Below, piece after piece: positions 46,444 to 57,667 of a stretch of 64,000 bases of DNA. The DNA comes from Dendrophyllia cribrosa. Its lineage: Eukaryota; Cnidaria; Anthozoa; Scleractinia; Dendrophylliidae. Location of the stretch: positions 31,587,643 through 31,651,642 of the forward strand of contig JAJLRJ010000003.1 in assembly GCA_024195265.1 (NCBI GenBank), written 5' to 3'. Position 1 is the first letter of the stretch, and each line of letters begins with the position of its first letter. Position numbers and translations under genes: made by a program. The notes beneath the pieces are model-generated. The model had not been told where the DNA came from and did no database searches. It worked only from the letters and a program-made list of their open reading frames with translations.

Positions 46444-47667
46444 GGCAGTTTAGTCTAGGATAGGGTATAGGTATCAGAGATTTTTGGTCTAGAATAGGGT
46501 ATCATTTTCCGCTAAACTGATCAATTGCGTGAAGAATTTAGTCTAGACAAGGTTTACTGCCAAATGGCATTTAAAAATCGGTACGGCGGGCAGTACGGCA
46601 TTTTTGCTGACCCCTGTTAACTAATAGCTGTGATAGTGAACAAGTTTCTGGAAAATAGCAAGTCTGGAATAGGCCTAGGATAGGGTAGGGGTTTTCGGTG
46701 TTTAGTCTAGAATAGGGTTGCAAAATGCAGCTAAAATGGTCTAGTATAGGTTAAGGGTCTCAGAGTCCCAGCGGCACACCCCCACCCAAAAATTTGCAGA
46801 GTACCCCCCCCCCCCCCGGGGGAGGGGGGGCAGCTTAATTAATTTCTTGCTCCAAAAAAAAAAGGGGGGAGGGCTTAATAGAGGATTTACGGTTGTTACA
46901 TTTAAATCCTGTTGAAACACATTCTAAAAACTATTTGATTTAAATTTAATTGTCTGGAATAAAAAGTCCCTGAAACTACATGTGTGTGTACATGTACACT
47001 TTACAAGTGCGATGAAATAGCCTTCTATCCAGGCAGGAGTAGTAATACAATGTACTTGTATTAACCTTTTGCTACATGTATTGGGTTACTAGATAGAAAT
47101 GTCTACCTTTATGATGGGCTAATACATGTACATGGTGTACATTTCATGTTCAGGGCATAATATATTTCCAGACAGTCATCGGTCATAAATGATAATGACT
47201 GGCCAAACAAATTTAAGCTGCCGCTGTTAGTATTAGCTAGTATTAGCTAGTATGTTAGTATAGTCATTGTTACACATACATGTACCAGTCCCTCGCTCTT
47301 AATATTTAAAACTTTTTTTTTCAGAGGTATCTTCCAGACAGCTTAGGAGTGAATCTGTTCAATGCTTATTACCCAGTTATAATTTCTGGCTTCTCGATAA
47401 TAATCTGTTTTTGGGCTGAGGTGAGTTTGGTTTATTTTGATCTCTGTACGCAATGAATATCACCCTTAAAACAGAATAGCATGTACATGTAGGGGCTGTA
47501 CAGTGAAACTACATAATTTGTATAGATGATTGTTATTGGAAGAGTCTGGCTTTTATCCGGAAATTGAAAATAGAATGTCCTGGAGGAATACAATTGTATA
47601 ATTATCTCCAAATATTATGCACTTATTGACAGAGTGGGAGGGCTGGACGGGAAAATATTTGGCTCTC

Positions 47668-47706
<39 letters not shown>

Positions 47707-50700
47707 TCATGACCGAGAGCCAAATATTTTCCCGTCCGGCCCGACCTAACTCAGTCAATAAGTATTTTTTAGTATGACTAGAAAGTACAAGAATAGTTGT
47801 GCAGTGCGAGGTCGCTTGAACTCAAGCGGGGCCGGACAGCTTTTTATAGACTGGCTCACGTCAACCCGTCCGACCCCGCGCACGTCACCTTGCGATTCTA
47901 TTTTCTGTAGGATTGCGTCAGCGGGGCCATACGGTCATATTATAAAAGGTGTTATTTAAGGTGTACATTAACATGCATCTGCCTGTCTATATCAACTGAG
48001 AATATTGTGACACAGTTTAAAAGCTGTACATGTACATGTATGTACACTCATGGTCAATAATATGGTTCTATGTATACTGTAAGTTCAACTTTTATTAAAT
48101 TAAATTCATTTTACAAGTAGTGGTTAGTGTCGATAACATATTTTTCTTATGATTATTGCCAAAACATGTAAGTACAATTTGTAGTAACTACTGTACAGGT
48201 GTCATACTGTTATATTTTTATTAATAAGCAAAAATTGTTTTGTTTTAATTAACATTGTAAACATTTTCTTGATTTTGTTAAATATTGTAGACATTTCATG
48301 TGGTTGGCTTACAGCTGGACAGGCCATGCTTTCTCAACAAGTCTTCATTAGCATTTATCATATTCAATGTATTTATGTACCTTGTCTTTGTGATACATCT
48401 TATAACAACAGAAGTTACAGATGAACAGACTAAGGTATGTATGTTTGTCTTATTATTAATACTTTTAATTTTCTCTTGGACCCTATACAAGTTCATTACC
48501 TGTCTGAATTAAGTCACTGCTTGTCTACGATGTCACGGAACCTGCCAGCCTTTAAATCCTAATATCAAAATAAACTTTCTTTATTCTTGTCCCCATACAT
48601 GTACATTTATTAACTAGCAGTAATCACAGATTATAGAGACGCATTTGAAGGAATTTCCAGCGGAAATGAGCCCCTGAAAAAAACCAATAGGGGCGGCCAT
48701 TTGGGAGACCATCGACCAAAAAATCTCAAATTTTACTGCACATAAACCACAGGACAACCAACACGAAATTAGGATTGCGTTCTTCGAACGCGATTAGCAG
48801 TTAGTAGTGGACAGAAGATTGATAAAAAATTATTAGTGTATGCTATCCCTAAAGCCTGCATGGTTCACACTAGTGACATAATAACTTCAGAACATAATTG
48901 GCATGAAGAAAAAATAAGTTTTTCCCTGATGTCATCATGTTTACATGACTATGTTATTACATGGATGTTCCTATATTATGTTGTTATGTTGTGTTGTTCA
49001 CACTGGTGACATAAAACATCATTAAAAGTTGTGTTTTGCATTTGCGTGACCAAGCCATTATGTTGTATGTTGTCACATGTATGTGACCAGTGTGAACCAC
49101 AAGCTTAACTGCCAGCCCTCTTTTGCGACATTCAATGAACAGGATGGAATTTGCCAGATTTATGCTTGTGAAGTTAACCGTATCACATTGAAATGATCAT
49201 TAAGTCTAATTAACTTCCTTTTGTTTGTTCTGTTTACAGGTTTATTTATCCAACATTTTTATTGGCTTTTTTGTTGTTTTGATGTTCCTGGTGCTAACTT
49301 TATTTCTTATCTATGGAGTGGAGCTGTTCTACAAGGTATGCATCAGTTTGTACAGTAAAACACTTAACTATTCCATCTGCATGGAGATGTCACTCGGTTG
49401 TTTTATTCGATTGGACCGTAATGGTCTGTTACTTTCTGGTGGACTGTTACTTTCGGGTGGGCCGTTACTTTCGGGTAGCCCGTTACTTTCAGGTGGGCCG
49501 TTACTTTCGGGTAGCCCGTTACTTTCGGGTCGGCTGTTACTTTCGTGTGGGCCGTTTAACTTTCGGGTGGGCTGTTACTTTCCGGGAACTGTTACTTTTG
49601 GAACTCTGTGGTAAAATAATGTCAGTAGTAACACCTGATGTTTGTTCTGCCCAGGTTCGTGGGGCATTTATCACTAGAGAATCTTCAAATGTTGACACCA
49701 CACAGGCTACTATGTCAAGATTTGGTCTATTTTCACAAGCATCCCTACAGGTATGTAACAAGATATGAAGGGGTACAGTTGATTACATCTCTTGTAGGCA
49801 CTTACAGTATACATTAGGTAAAAAAATTAAAGGTGCATGATTTTCCGTTCCTGAGGAACGGGTAATTCTAGAACGAGTTCGCTGTATGGAAACAGGACAG
49901 TCCATATTTTTAGCATCTCTCCCCAGTCTCACTCTACGTATCCACACTCGCTCCAGATCTTTTCGGTCATGCACTTTTTTCGGACGACTCGTGCAAAAAT
50001 ACAGACTGTTTTGCAGTCTATTCATTTAGCTGGTTAATACTCTAATGTTGACTTCAATCCTCGGTAGGAAAAAAGATGGTGACTGGTACATTTACCCATA
50101 ATTCTTAGCGCACAAAAACCTTAACAATGTTAATAAAAATGTAAAGAAAAGTTATAAAATCTTCAAACCTAGTCTACACGTTGTCCTTAGTACTGGAACA
50201 AATATTGTAAAAATTTGGCTTTCTTTGTGCCTTATGTGCTGTGTTAGGTCCGCAAGGTATTGTGGTAAAATGAACAGCTGCCATCTTTTTTCCTACGGTG
50301 GATTCACGTATCCATACATGTACTTTATATATACACTGACACTGACTGTATATACTACATATACATGTAAATTCAACTGTTATCATGTATATTTTATTAA
50401 GAAACATCATTCACCTCCCTCGATTCATTCAAAGGACAAATCTGCAGCATGGACGTTTCCTCTGCATAGTAGGCAGTTGGTGCATGCATGTACCATGCTT
50501 ACAAGCATGGTACATGCATGTACGAACTGCATACATAACAGCACTGTATGCACCACCTGACCTTTCTATAATTGTAACTATTGTTATTATTTTATTTTTG
50601 ATAAAAAATTATTCTATTATATTATCTTACTATGTTTTCTTAGATGGGTAGTTAGGTGTCCACAATTAATAGAGGATTAACCCTCGGCTATGACTTCTGA

Positions 50701-53700
50701 CACGTTAATAAACTTATGGTGATAATGATGATGATGATAAGAGGTATTTGTATATGTGTTGTACCTTACAGCTTATCACCTCGCTTTTTCTTCTTGGTGA
50801 CATCATGGGAGAGAAGTGGAAAGACAGGTTTGTCACATAACATACTATGACGTTACAAGGCATACCTAGTATTTACAGCCTGTTAAGGGCATAGCATGAT
50901 TTGCCACATAACACACTATGATGCCACTGGGCATACCTAGTATTGACAGGCTGTTAAGGGCATAGCATGATTTAAAAAGACATGGCATTGTGGTCACGGT
51001 TAACATGCCAGTTGTGTAAAAAGCCCTACAAACACTGAAAACAAAAAACAAAACAGTCATGTCTTTAACACTACATCTGTATCATCATGTTGTACACTGG
51101 TATATACATGTAGGCATTTGTATCCATTTTATGCCAAATTGTTACCTTGTAGTCTGTCTGCTCTGTATATTGTGAACCACTTAATTCCTGTTTTGACATT
51201 ATATAATTTCATTTAAAAGTACATGCATGTGTACATTGAACTGTTTTTTCATTTTCATTAATTTACTTTGTAGATTGCCTGTAGAGGGTAGAAATGTTAT
51301 GGACGTCGTGTTCAGGTTGTTTGAACTGGGTGTAGCTCTCTGGTTTACTTGTTGCCTCTGGAACTGGAAAAGGTGTGTACATGTACAATAAGGGCAAGTG
51401 ATACCGGCAACATTTCCGTGCAACAATGTCACACAACAGTATTGCATTAAAGTCGAGATTGTTTGTTGCCCTTAATTTACTTATTATGTGCAACAAATTT
51501 TCATGTTGTAGAAAGTACAATCATGTAGAAGTCATCTACTTTTTGTAACATGAACATTTGTTGCGCACATAAGTGGTAATACAAAATATAATGTACATGC
51601 AACAAACAATATCTCAACTTCCAACTCGACATTGTTGCACACTAATGATGCCCCTTTTATTTGGCGTTTAGAAGATGATAATGTTAATTTTTGAGTCCTT
51701 TAATAACAATAAAAATTATTGTTTCAGACTAGTTTCCTTTAAATGTTTTCTGCTGTCTTATAATATTTACTCTTGTTTTGTCTAACTGGAAGAGCTCCCT
51801 CAATTTGGTTTGCCAAAGTAAAGACTTAAGTGCTAAATTATGTCAGTGGAGCCTATGCAGTTAGCAGGATTGTTCTTGCCAGGGCAAAGTTTTGGCTGTG
51901 CAACTACTCCCTCCTCCCCGGTCATCTCGTGAGTTCACTGCCTGTATATATTTGTGTTTCTCCTGCCAACACTTTGGGCTAGTGCAAATAATTTTAATGA
52001 TCTATGTACAGGCTGTTAACGTTGTCAGTGAAAAGTTCAGTGCACATTAATGACATGCCACACTGTATGCCAGGATTGTACATTAACTCATTAGATTTTG
52101 GAAGATGATAGAGCAATGTACAGGTGGGGCTCAGGTTGTGTTTGTCTAGATCTTGTCTTATAAATATGTTAGATATAGATTTCTAGCTCGGAAGGAAAAA
52201 GCGGTAGTAAGACTGTTTTTCAGTGCAGCTTATAAACGGCTTTTGTAGTCTGTGTTTTGACAACACGATATTCTTAGTCTATTTTTCTCCATTTTGTTTG
52301 CAGTCCAAGTCAGTTATGGATCTTGAACCCCAAGCGGCTCCTAATCCGTGAGACAGATGAGGTACATGTACATTGTATAGGGGGTGGGGGGAGTGGGGAG
52401 TGCGAAAGGCGATCTGTTCCAATAACCTTACAACAAGTAAAAGTACACAGGAAACGAAGTATTTATCCCATTCGCAAATCGGTTTGGATGTTAGTTTGTA
52501 GTTATGGTTCAATCAACTGATAAACGCACAAACCTCGAGTCATGCAATGTTTATGTTTTGACTCTTTATAAAAAAATCCTCCAGCATGTCCATTCAAACA
52601 AAAACTAATAAGCAGTGCTTCACGTTTGTTTTCGTGATACTTAGGGAAATTAAATTTGGGCATGGGCTCTCCTTTATAAGCGCCCTGGAATCAAAGAGAC
52701 GATGGCTTTTCTTTGATTTGTTGCTTTAATATCTGATTGATATTCGTGGTAAAAGTTTTCATCACGTTGCAGAAGTCCTGTCTTCGTTTTTTGCGTAGGA
52801 TCGTTTTCATTTTGAGAAACTATGTTTGTTAGGAGCCGACCATTTGAAAAATCTTAAATTCGCGAATTAACTATAGTCGTTGATACTGAAGTATCCCTCC
52901 CGTCTTTTTAGATATTAAGCCAGAAACATATGCCGATAGAAACAACCTTTCAGAATGCATTGGAACCTCTTAAGGGCAGACACCCACAAAATGGGTTTCT
53001 GGTACCTTTTAGGGGTCAGACCATCGCCCCAATCAATTTAATATGGGAGTCCCCCTCTCCCCCCTCCCCTTTTGAGGAGTTACCTTACACCCACAAAATG
53101 GGTTTCTGGTACCTTTTAGGGGTTCTTTTCAAAATTTCAGATGGTCGCCCCATATCTTTTATATGGGAGACCACCACCCCCCCCCCCCCCCCCCCCCCCC
53201 CCCCGGGGGTCTTGTCTATGCGCGAATTGACTAAAGTTTTTGTTTTAAAAATCGGGTGAAGCTTATTGCGAGGCTTTTTGTTCTCTTTGGGAAATTATTT
53301 CCCTTTCAGAGTGCTTGCGGAAGGGCTAATTCATTCCTTTATCCTTCTGCTGAAGGTCACCGCTTTTATTCGCTCGCAATTTTTGAAAATTTCCCTCCCC
53401 GTTACAAGCTCATCATGTTTGACATGTAAAAATCAATACTTTTTCTCTTTGGTTTTTCTTTCAGGAAACGAGGCATTTAGTTGGTAGCTCGCATCAGTAT
53501 AATAGCTATAATAGTATTCCGTCTAACCAAACTACTGAAGGTAAGAAATAAAGAAGGGATTTTTCAGTTTTATTGTAAAAAATAAAATGGTTTATAGTGA
53601 ACAAAAAAAGTCAATGATGTGTCAACGTTTTTACTTGCTTATCCATCCAATGATTTAATCTCAGGATATTGATTCTTGTGCGTTTCATTTAAATTGAAAT

Positions 53701-56465
53701 AACGTATTTCGTAAAATATAAACTGAAACTAGGAAGAAATTCGATAGAACACTGAAACGGTACCATCAAAAGGCTCTTCCCACGGCTTTGATTTGAATTG
53801 TTAAACTTTATGGTTTCATCCACACGCTCAAGGCGTATAATCTTGTTACCAAAGTTAAGATTTAATACCGGAAAACGGTAAGGGTTTTAAAAGTTTATTT
53901 CGTCTGTACGGTTATCAAGTGACTAGTTTTGAAAAACCTTGAAAGGATCGCCGGAAATAATAATCGACCTTTTGGTCAAGACGTCAGTGTATGCTTGACT
54001 ATTTTAATAATAGTTAAAAAAAAGTACACTACGCTAGTTTCCATAAAGTTTCCCATCGTAAGTGTTATTCTAAATTTGCTCACTGCAAATCGTCTGTTAA
54101 AGCTTGAAACTAGTAAAAAAGAATAATAATAAAAATACCGAATTACATTTTGCAGAACAGCAGTTAAGTAAGTAGCTTTCATCCACAGACTCAAAAAACT
54201 AGTAAAAAAGAATAATAATAAAAATACCGAATTACATTTTGCAGAACAGCAGTTAAGTAAATAGCTTTCATCCACAGACTCAAATTTCAAAGGGTTTCAA
54301 TCCAGGCAAGAAATACAAATGTAAACAAATAAAAACCGAAACACGTCATTGAAGTGTAACATGAGGCAGAGCGTGATCAGGTATAGTACTAGATAGTCAT
54401 TGATATTTTTAAATTCCTTAGTTTTCCTTAGTTTCCTTAGTTTTCCTTAGTTGCGCTGTACTCTTACTTGACTATCTACTCACTAAAATTTCGTTGTGAA
54501 TGTTTCATACATAACAAAACGATAAGCAACTGTCTACTCGTTAAATTTCGTTACTTAAATAAAAAACATATCAAAACAATAAGCAACTACATCTCGTTAA
54601 ATTTCGTTATGTAAAAAAACATTAAACGATAAGCAACTATTTACTCGTTAAATTTCGTTATGTAAAAAAAACAACAACTATAAGCAACTATCTACTCGTT
54701 AAATTTCGTTCATATAATAACAAAACGAAAAGCAACTGTCTACTCGCTTAAATTTCGTTATGTAAGGCCCGGTTCAGACGCCGAACTTTTCATGAGCCGA
54801 ACTTAATTCGAATTTGGACCGACCCAAATTAACAAAAGTACGCCTGTTGATTCAGACGCCGAACTTAATTAGCCGAACTTAATTCAGTTTGAAGAGAAAC
54901 AAATCGAAAGGTCAGCGATTTTCAGGCAAAGATGTCAGAACACGCACCAGTCGTTATAATAATTTATGCATTAGGTTCGGCTCATGAAAAGTTCGGCGTC
55001 TGAATCAAAGCCGTTCCAAAGCCGAAATTCCCGGCTGAGCCAGGCGGAAAGAACGGCTGAGCCGTTCCAAATTCAAATAGCCGTTCTTAACTGATTCAGA
55101 CGCCGAACTTTTCATGTACTTAATTCAAGGTATTAGGTTCGGCTCATGAAAAGTTCGGCGTCTGAACCGGGCCTAAGTTTCATACATAAAACGGTAAGCA
55201 ACTTTCTAATCGCTGAAATTTGATTATGTAGGACTGAAATATTCATACAGAAGAATAAACTTGCATAAAAAAATTTCGTTACATAGAACAATTTAGTTGC
55301 ATATTATGCCAATGTAAGTATTATTAAACGCCAAAGCAAACGTTACGATCCAGTCTTGCGTGCATTTTATCGGATTGTTTATACTGACGTCATGACATCA
55401 CGCCACAATCAAAGATCGAAAAACGCAAATTCCCAAAATAGCATTTTCGTTATGCACCGGCGCCATCGAGCTCAAGACACTCGGACACATGTTGGCGAAA
55501 CTGCTTGCCTTGGTTCGCTTCAGTTTTGTGAAAGTTTTTCTTCATGGAGCGTTCAAGCACTCCAAGGCTTTTCTTAGATAAGTTCTTGAGATGGACACAG
55601 TGTGACAGACATCCTGGGTTTCTCGGTAAACTTCTGTGAATTTGCATTCGTTTTGTTATTGTCTGTTGTATCATAGCTTACCTTTTTATTCCCAAGTGTA
55701 GCCAAAATCAAAATTCAAAAACAATTCCAAATTCTGGTTTGTAAAAAGCTGAAAAACAAACGGTTCCATAGGAAAGTACTGCCCAGTAGCTTTCATTTGA
55801 ATGGTCACACTTTAAGATTCCATCCACAGATTCAAAAGTAAGAACCACCTTGTACAGCATAATAAACAGTACCACACGGGAAAGTACTACTCACTTAGCT
55901 TTCATTTGAATGGTCATACTGTAGGATATCCACAGACTCAAAAGTTAGGACCACCTTGCATGCACAGCATTATAAAAAGTAAAACAAGAAAGTACTACTC
56001 AATAGCTTTCTCCACAGACTCGAAAGTTAGAACCACCTTGTACAGCAGCATAATAAACAGTACAACAGTGCAACTCAAAAGTTAGAACCACGTTACAGGT
56101 TGAGTGACCCCCGGTGACCGCTTAATAGAGGTTTGACTGTACATGTATTTCGCTTGTGTCTTGCTGTAAATTTATCTGCGTCCAGAATAGATCTTGTATC
56201 CCGGCGAATCTTTCTTATTCAAATACGAGCCACGCTCACTGGATTTGAATGATTGATATTGGACTCTATGTCGATACATGTTTCAGGTCAACTTCAAAAT
56301 CTTGAGATGTCTCGCCCTCGGCAATATATTTATAAAGTTTTAACTCGTGGAACCACTAATCAGGAAAATGATATCCCCGGTCTTACTTTGGATAACAGTT
56401 TGCTGTATCGGTTAACGCACCAGTTTCGTACATTGATTATTCTGATGTGTTTTCAGTCCTCTTAA
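41278..56465 (+). CDS. EGF-like module plus seven-membrane-segment protein, THH1/TOM1/TOM3 - GPR137 superfamily (12 exons)
   Basis: Exons: 41278-41379, 43960-44061, 45337-45474, 47325-47420, 48291-48434, 49240-49335, 49655-49750, 50772-50827, 51274-51372, 52304-52361, 53465-53540, 56287-56465. All junctions are GT-AG and in phase; 413 codons plus stop. Cys 16, 20, 26, 31, 33 and 42 give C-x3-C-x5-C-x4-C-x-C-x8-C, an EGF-like fold. Seven hydrophobic segments follow (about 48-72, 92-112, 127-145, 165-185, 195-222, 254-270, 286-307). FWAE at the end of TM3 and the QKTLYLC...TRGVYF pattern of TM2 match the plant TOM1/THH1 and animal GPR137 superfamily. GPR137 proteins act at lysosomes; the role here is unknown. 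The C-tail is polar. No signal peptide precedes the EGF module, so an upstream exon or alternative start is possible. A GC box (41083-41092) lies about 190 bp upstream. Assignment is by motif only; the last exon is the least certain. Confidence 0.82.
42100..42213. mobile_element. 114-bp MITE in intron 1
   Basis: AATACCCGGCCACTTATTTA and its exact complement form the ends (at least 23 bp). The interior is not foldback and has no coding capacity. No clear target duplication. Confidence 0.8.
42862..42960 (+). repeat. Interspersed repeat fragment (uninterrupted relative of the 46.4-46.9 kb locus)
   Basis: AGCAGCTAAATAAATTTCTT, GCTCCAAAAAGGGG and CTTAATAGAGGATTTATGG occur in the same order at 46831-46892, where a 443-bp element (46379-46821) interrupts the left part. 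Confidence 0.65.
44154..44507. mobile_element. 354-bp foldback in intron 2
   Basis: CAGGAGCCCATTACCCGGAG starts the left arm and a near-complement ends the right (CTCCGGGATTATGGGCTCCTG-like). Arms extend inward past CAATCACAAGCAATTGCATA and its complement. No target duplication recognised. Confidence 0.82.
44539..44659. repeat. Small foldback in intron 2
   Basis: GTTCAAATTTTTCTTTG at the left and CAAAGGACTGG...AAAAATTTGAAC at the right are inverted; arms include AAACCAGT and ACTGGTTT. It follows the previous foldback closely. Confidence 0.6.
45560..46360. mobile_element. Degraded element rich in TCGCATAA words, interrupted by a foldback (intron 3)
   Basis: Left end looks like CAGGGCTTCTGATAAATT. 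AATCGCATAAT and TAGTCC words repeat in one orientation at about 45590-45655, 45895-45915 and 46296-46350. A matching right terminus is not found, so the element is probably truncated. The foldback at 45652-45886 is inside it. An 87-codon minus-strand frame here is repeat-derived. Confidence 0.5.
45652..45886. mobile_element. 235-bp foldback with near-perfect ~80-bp arms (intron 3)
   Basis: AGTCCTTTTTACAGTTGTGT begins the left arm, the complement ends the right arm at 45886. The arms include CTTGGTGACCTTGCC and GAAGCGAGGCTGGAGG with no visible mismatch over most of their length. Confidence 0.85.
46379..46821. mobile_element. 443-bp TIR element with one-orientation TCTAGAATAGGGT repeats (element E, intron 3)
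   Basis: The ends are CCCGGGGGGGTACTC and the complementary GAGTACC...CCCGGGG. GAGGGGG lies at both borders (46372-46378, 46822-46828), though the G-rich context weakens the call. AGTCTAGGATAGGGT-type words occur at about 46453, 46488, 46541, 46663, 46676, 46706 and 46738, all in the same orientation. The related, uninterrupted sequence at 42862-42960 supports the boundary. Confidence 0.7.
47621..47763. mobile_element. 143-bp foldback in intron 4
   Basis: ACTTATTGACAGAGT at the left and its near-complement (ACTCAGTCAATAAGT) at the right. The arms continue with GGGAAAATATTTGGCTCTCG and its exact complement around a GC-rich centre. Confidence 0.85.
48862..49098. mobile_element. ~237-bp TIR element in intron 5
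   Basis: GGTTCACACTAGTGAC at the left and GTGACCAGTGTGAACC at the right are inverted (one or two mismatches). A third copy of the word (GTTCACACTGGTGACAT) sits inside at about 48997. No confident target duplication. Confidence 0.65.
49421..49606 (+). repeat. 18-bp minisatellite in intron 6, about nine copies
   Basis: Units of GTTACTTTCGGGTGGGCC type repeat with small changes. Because 18 is divisible by three, the array stays open in several frames, but it lies wholly between the donor at 49336 and the acceptor at 49654. Confidence 0.9.
50483..50520. repeat. Perfect 18-bp-arm palindrome in intron 7
   Basis: CATGCATGTACCATGCTT, a two-base spacer, then its exact complement. It would form a stable hairpin as DNA or in the pre-mRNA. 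Confidence 0.9.
50827..50973 (+). repeat. Two-copy tandem duplication beside exon 8
   Basis: Two diverged units of about 73 bp (TTTGTCACATAACATACTAT and TTTGCCACATAACACACTAT, each followed by GGCATACCTAGTATT and GTTAAGGGCATAGCATGATT). The first unit starts at the exon 8 donor, so the second carries a decayed copy of the donor context. Confidence 0.8.
52975..53205 (+). repeat. Direct repeat with C-rich tracts in intron 10
   Basis: ACCCACAAAATGGGTTTCTG plus GTACCTTTTAGGGG occurs near 52982 and 53090, each followed by an ATATGGGAG word and a C-rich tract; the second ends in a poly(C) run (about 53167-53202). Related in reverse orientation to the array at 16.03-16.5 kb. Confidence 0.7.
54105..54284 (+). 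repeat. 87-bp tandem duplication in intron 11
   Basis: Two nearly identical units (ACTAGTAAAAAAGAATAATA, ATTACATTTTGCAGAACAGC, AGCTTTCATCCACAGACTCA). The last word links them to the dispersed family at 55.7-56.1 kb. Confidence 0.85.
54470..55300 (+). repeat. ~50-bp minisatellite in intron 11, split by a MITE
   Basis: Units with ACTCGTTAAATTTCGTTATG and GATAAGCAACTATCT repeat about six times to 54765 and resume after 55173 in decayed form (CGGTAAGCAACTTTCTAATC). The element at 54766-55173 interrupts the array. Confidence 0.8.
54766..55173. mobile_element. 408-bp TAA-flanked MITE (PIF/Harbinger-like)
   Basis: The ends are GGCCCGGTTCAGACGCCGAA and its complement, with TAA at 54763-54765 and 55174-55176. 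The internal words CCGAACTTAATT and GAACTTTTCATG recur in both orientations. No coding capacity. Confidence 0.85.
55690..56090 (+). repeat. Dispersed repeat with three partial units (intron 11)
   Basis: AGCTTTCATTTGAATGGTCA, the words CCACAGACTCAAAAGTTAG and ACCACCTTGTACAGCA, and AGTACTACTCA recur with spacing of 75-100 bp. The first part matches 4188-4314. Confidence 0.7.
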
Positions 56466-57284
56466 TCACAGCTTTGTTTTCATTCATCCGCCATACCCCT
56501 AGGATCTTTGTACATGACAGTCACTATCAGGTTGCAAATTGATACCTTTCTTCCGAAGAGTCATAATAGTTGATTCGTTAGAAATTTCTGTTCTTACTTT
56601 CGACTCTGTGGTGTGATTATTCGCGTGAAAGCTACTGAGCGTTCCTTCCTTGCGTTGCTGTTTGTTTATTTGATTTTCTGAAGCCAATTTTTTTAACTTT
56701 TGGCACAGCACAGCACAGCTGTACTTGAGCTCGATAGCTCTTTTTAAGTTCGTGGTGTATAATAACTCGTAATATGACGGATTATAAACTTTCTTGAACT
56801 GTAAGTTAGTGTCCCGAGAACACTGGGCATTCTGCGCGATGTTCCCCCGAGTTGTAAAATACGCAGGTTTTTTTTTTTCAACCAATCAAGAGCAAACCCG
56901 AAACCAATCACCTTCGCGCGTTTTTGCGCTTTTTCTCGCGTTTGTCGCTGACTGAACGCAATTGTTTTGATATTCAATTTATTCACTAAGCTATTGGCGC
57001 TACTTTTTTCTTAATTCGTATGCTTACTGATAATGCCTAGTCAATAATAGAAATCGAAAACTAGAGAGATAACAATAGAACAGAACAGCTCCCCGGTTAA
57101 TCGCACGTAAGCGAAACCCGCAGAACGAATCCGGAAAAAGCAACGCGCTTCTGCGGTTGACTCTTTCAGCCCATATTGGTTGCGGTACATGCATATCAGT
57201 CACTGTTGGCTCAGCTGTCTAACTGACAGAATAGAAATGGAAATGGATTTTGAATACACAAGTAATAGAAACTAAAACTACTTT
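56466..57284. other. No convincing gene
   Basis: A 128-codon minus-strand frame (56885-56499) contains a charged, helix-prone stretch (KRAIELKYSCAVLCQKLKKL) but has no recognisable domain, homologue or splice support. I leave it uncalled. Confidence 0.35.
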
Positions 57285-57424
57285 CGACTGGATGTGTAAC
57301 ACTTCATGTATCACTGTTGTTGTTGTGTTCACCTTAAGAACATCAATAGGGAGAAGGGAATTGAAATTCCTAAGGCGTGTATGCCTTAGACTGCTAATCA
57401 CGAAAACAAGCTCCAGGAGACTGG
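57285..57424 (+). repeat. Left arm of an older inverted repeat hosting the Penelope pair
   Basis: 57285-57318 (CGACTGGATGTGTAACAC, then ATGTATCACTGTT) is the inverted counterpart of 63723-63754, with a 2-base gap. Further inward, GTATGCCTTAGACTGCTA resembles the inverse of 63611-63636. The arms are otherwise diverged and unequal. Confidence 0.55.
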
Positions 57425-57486
57425 GGTTAGTTTCTAGAGAAACTGTGGTGCTGCGTCGGTGGGGGGATGAAACACGAGAATTTAGT

Positions 57487-57505
57487 TTTATCGACTGAGT
57501 CGATA
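57487..57505. repeat. 19-bp palindrome near the element end (minus copy)
   Basis: TTATCGACTGAGTCGATAA has 9-bp arms around one base. The equivalent in the plus copy is at 63428-63446. It lies between the hammerhead-like motif and the element terminus. Confidence 0.8.
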
Positions 57506-57528
57506 AGGTAAATTGACCACCGTAAAAA

Positions 57529-57577
57529 GATTCAAATAGCTGACGTTTCGAGCGCTAGCCCTTCGTCGGAGCGAATC
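57529..57577 (-). ncRNA. Hammerhead-like motif, minus copy of the Penelope element
   Basis: Identical to the motif at 63356-63404, read on the minus strand; see that entry for the structure. Confidence 0.5.
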
Positions 57578-57667
57578 AAGGAATTGTGGGTAGTGTGTGG
57601 TTTTATATAGTAAGCGGTGGAGCTACGCTATTGGTGGAAGTTTGGTGACGTGAAAAACAAATGTAGA

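Noticed and set aside
49421..49606. CRISPR-like or coding repeat array
   Set aside because: Contiguous 18-bp minisatellite without spacers, inside an intron of an animal gene.
56499..56885. 128-residue minus-strand protein
   Set aside because: Helix-prone but no domain, no splice support, and it overlaps the probable 3' flank of the 12-exon gene.
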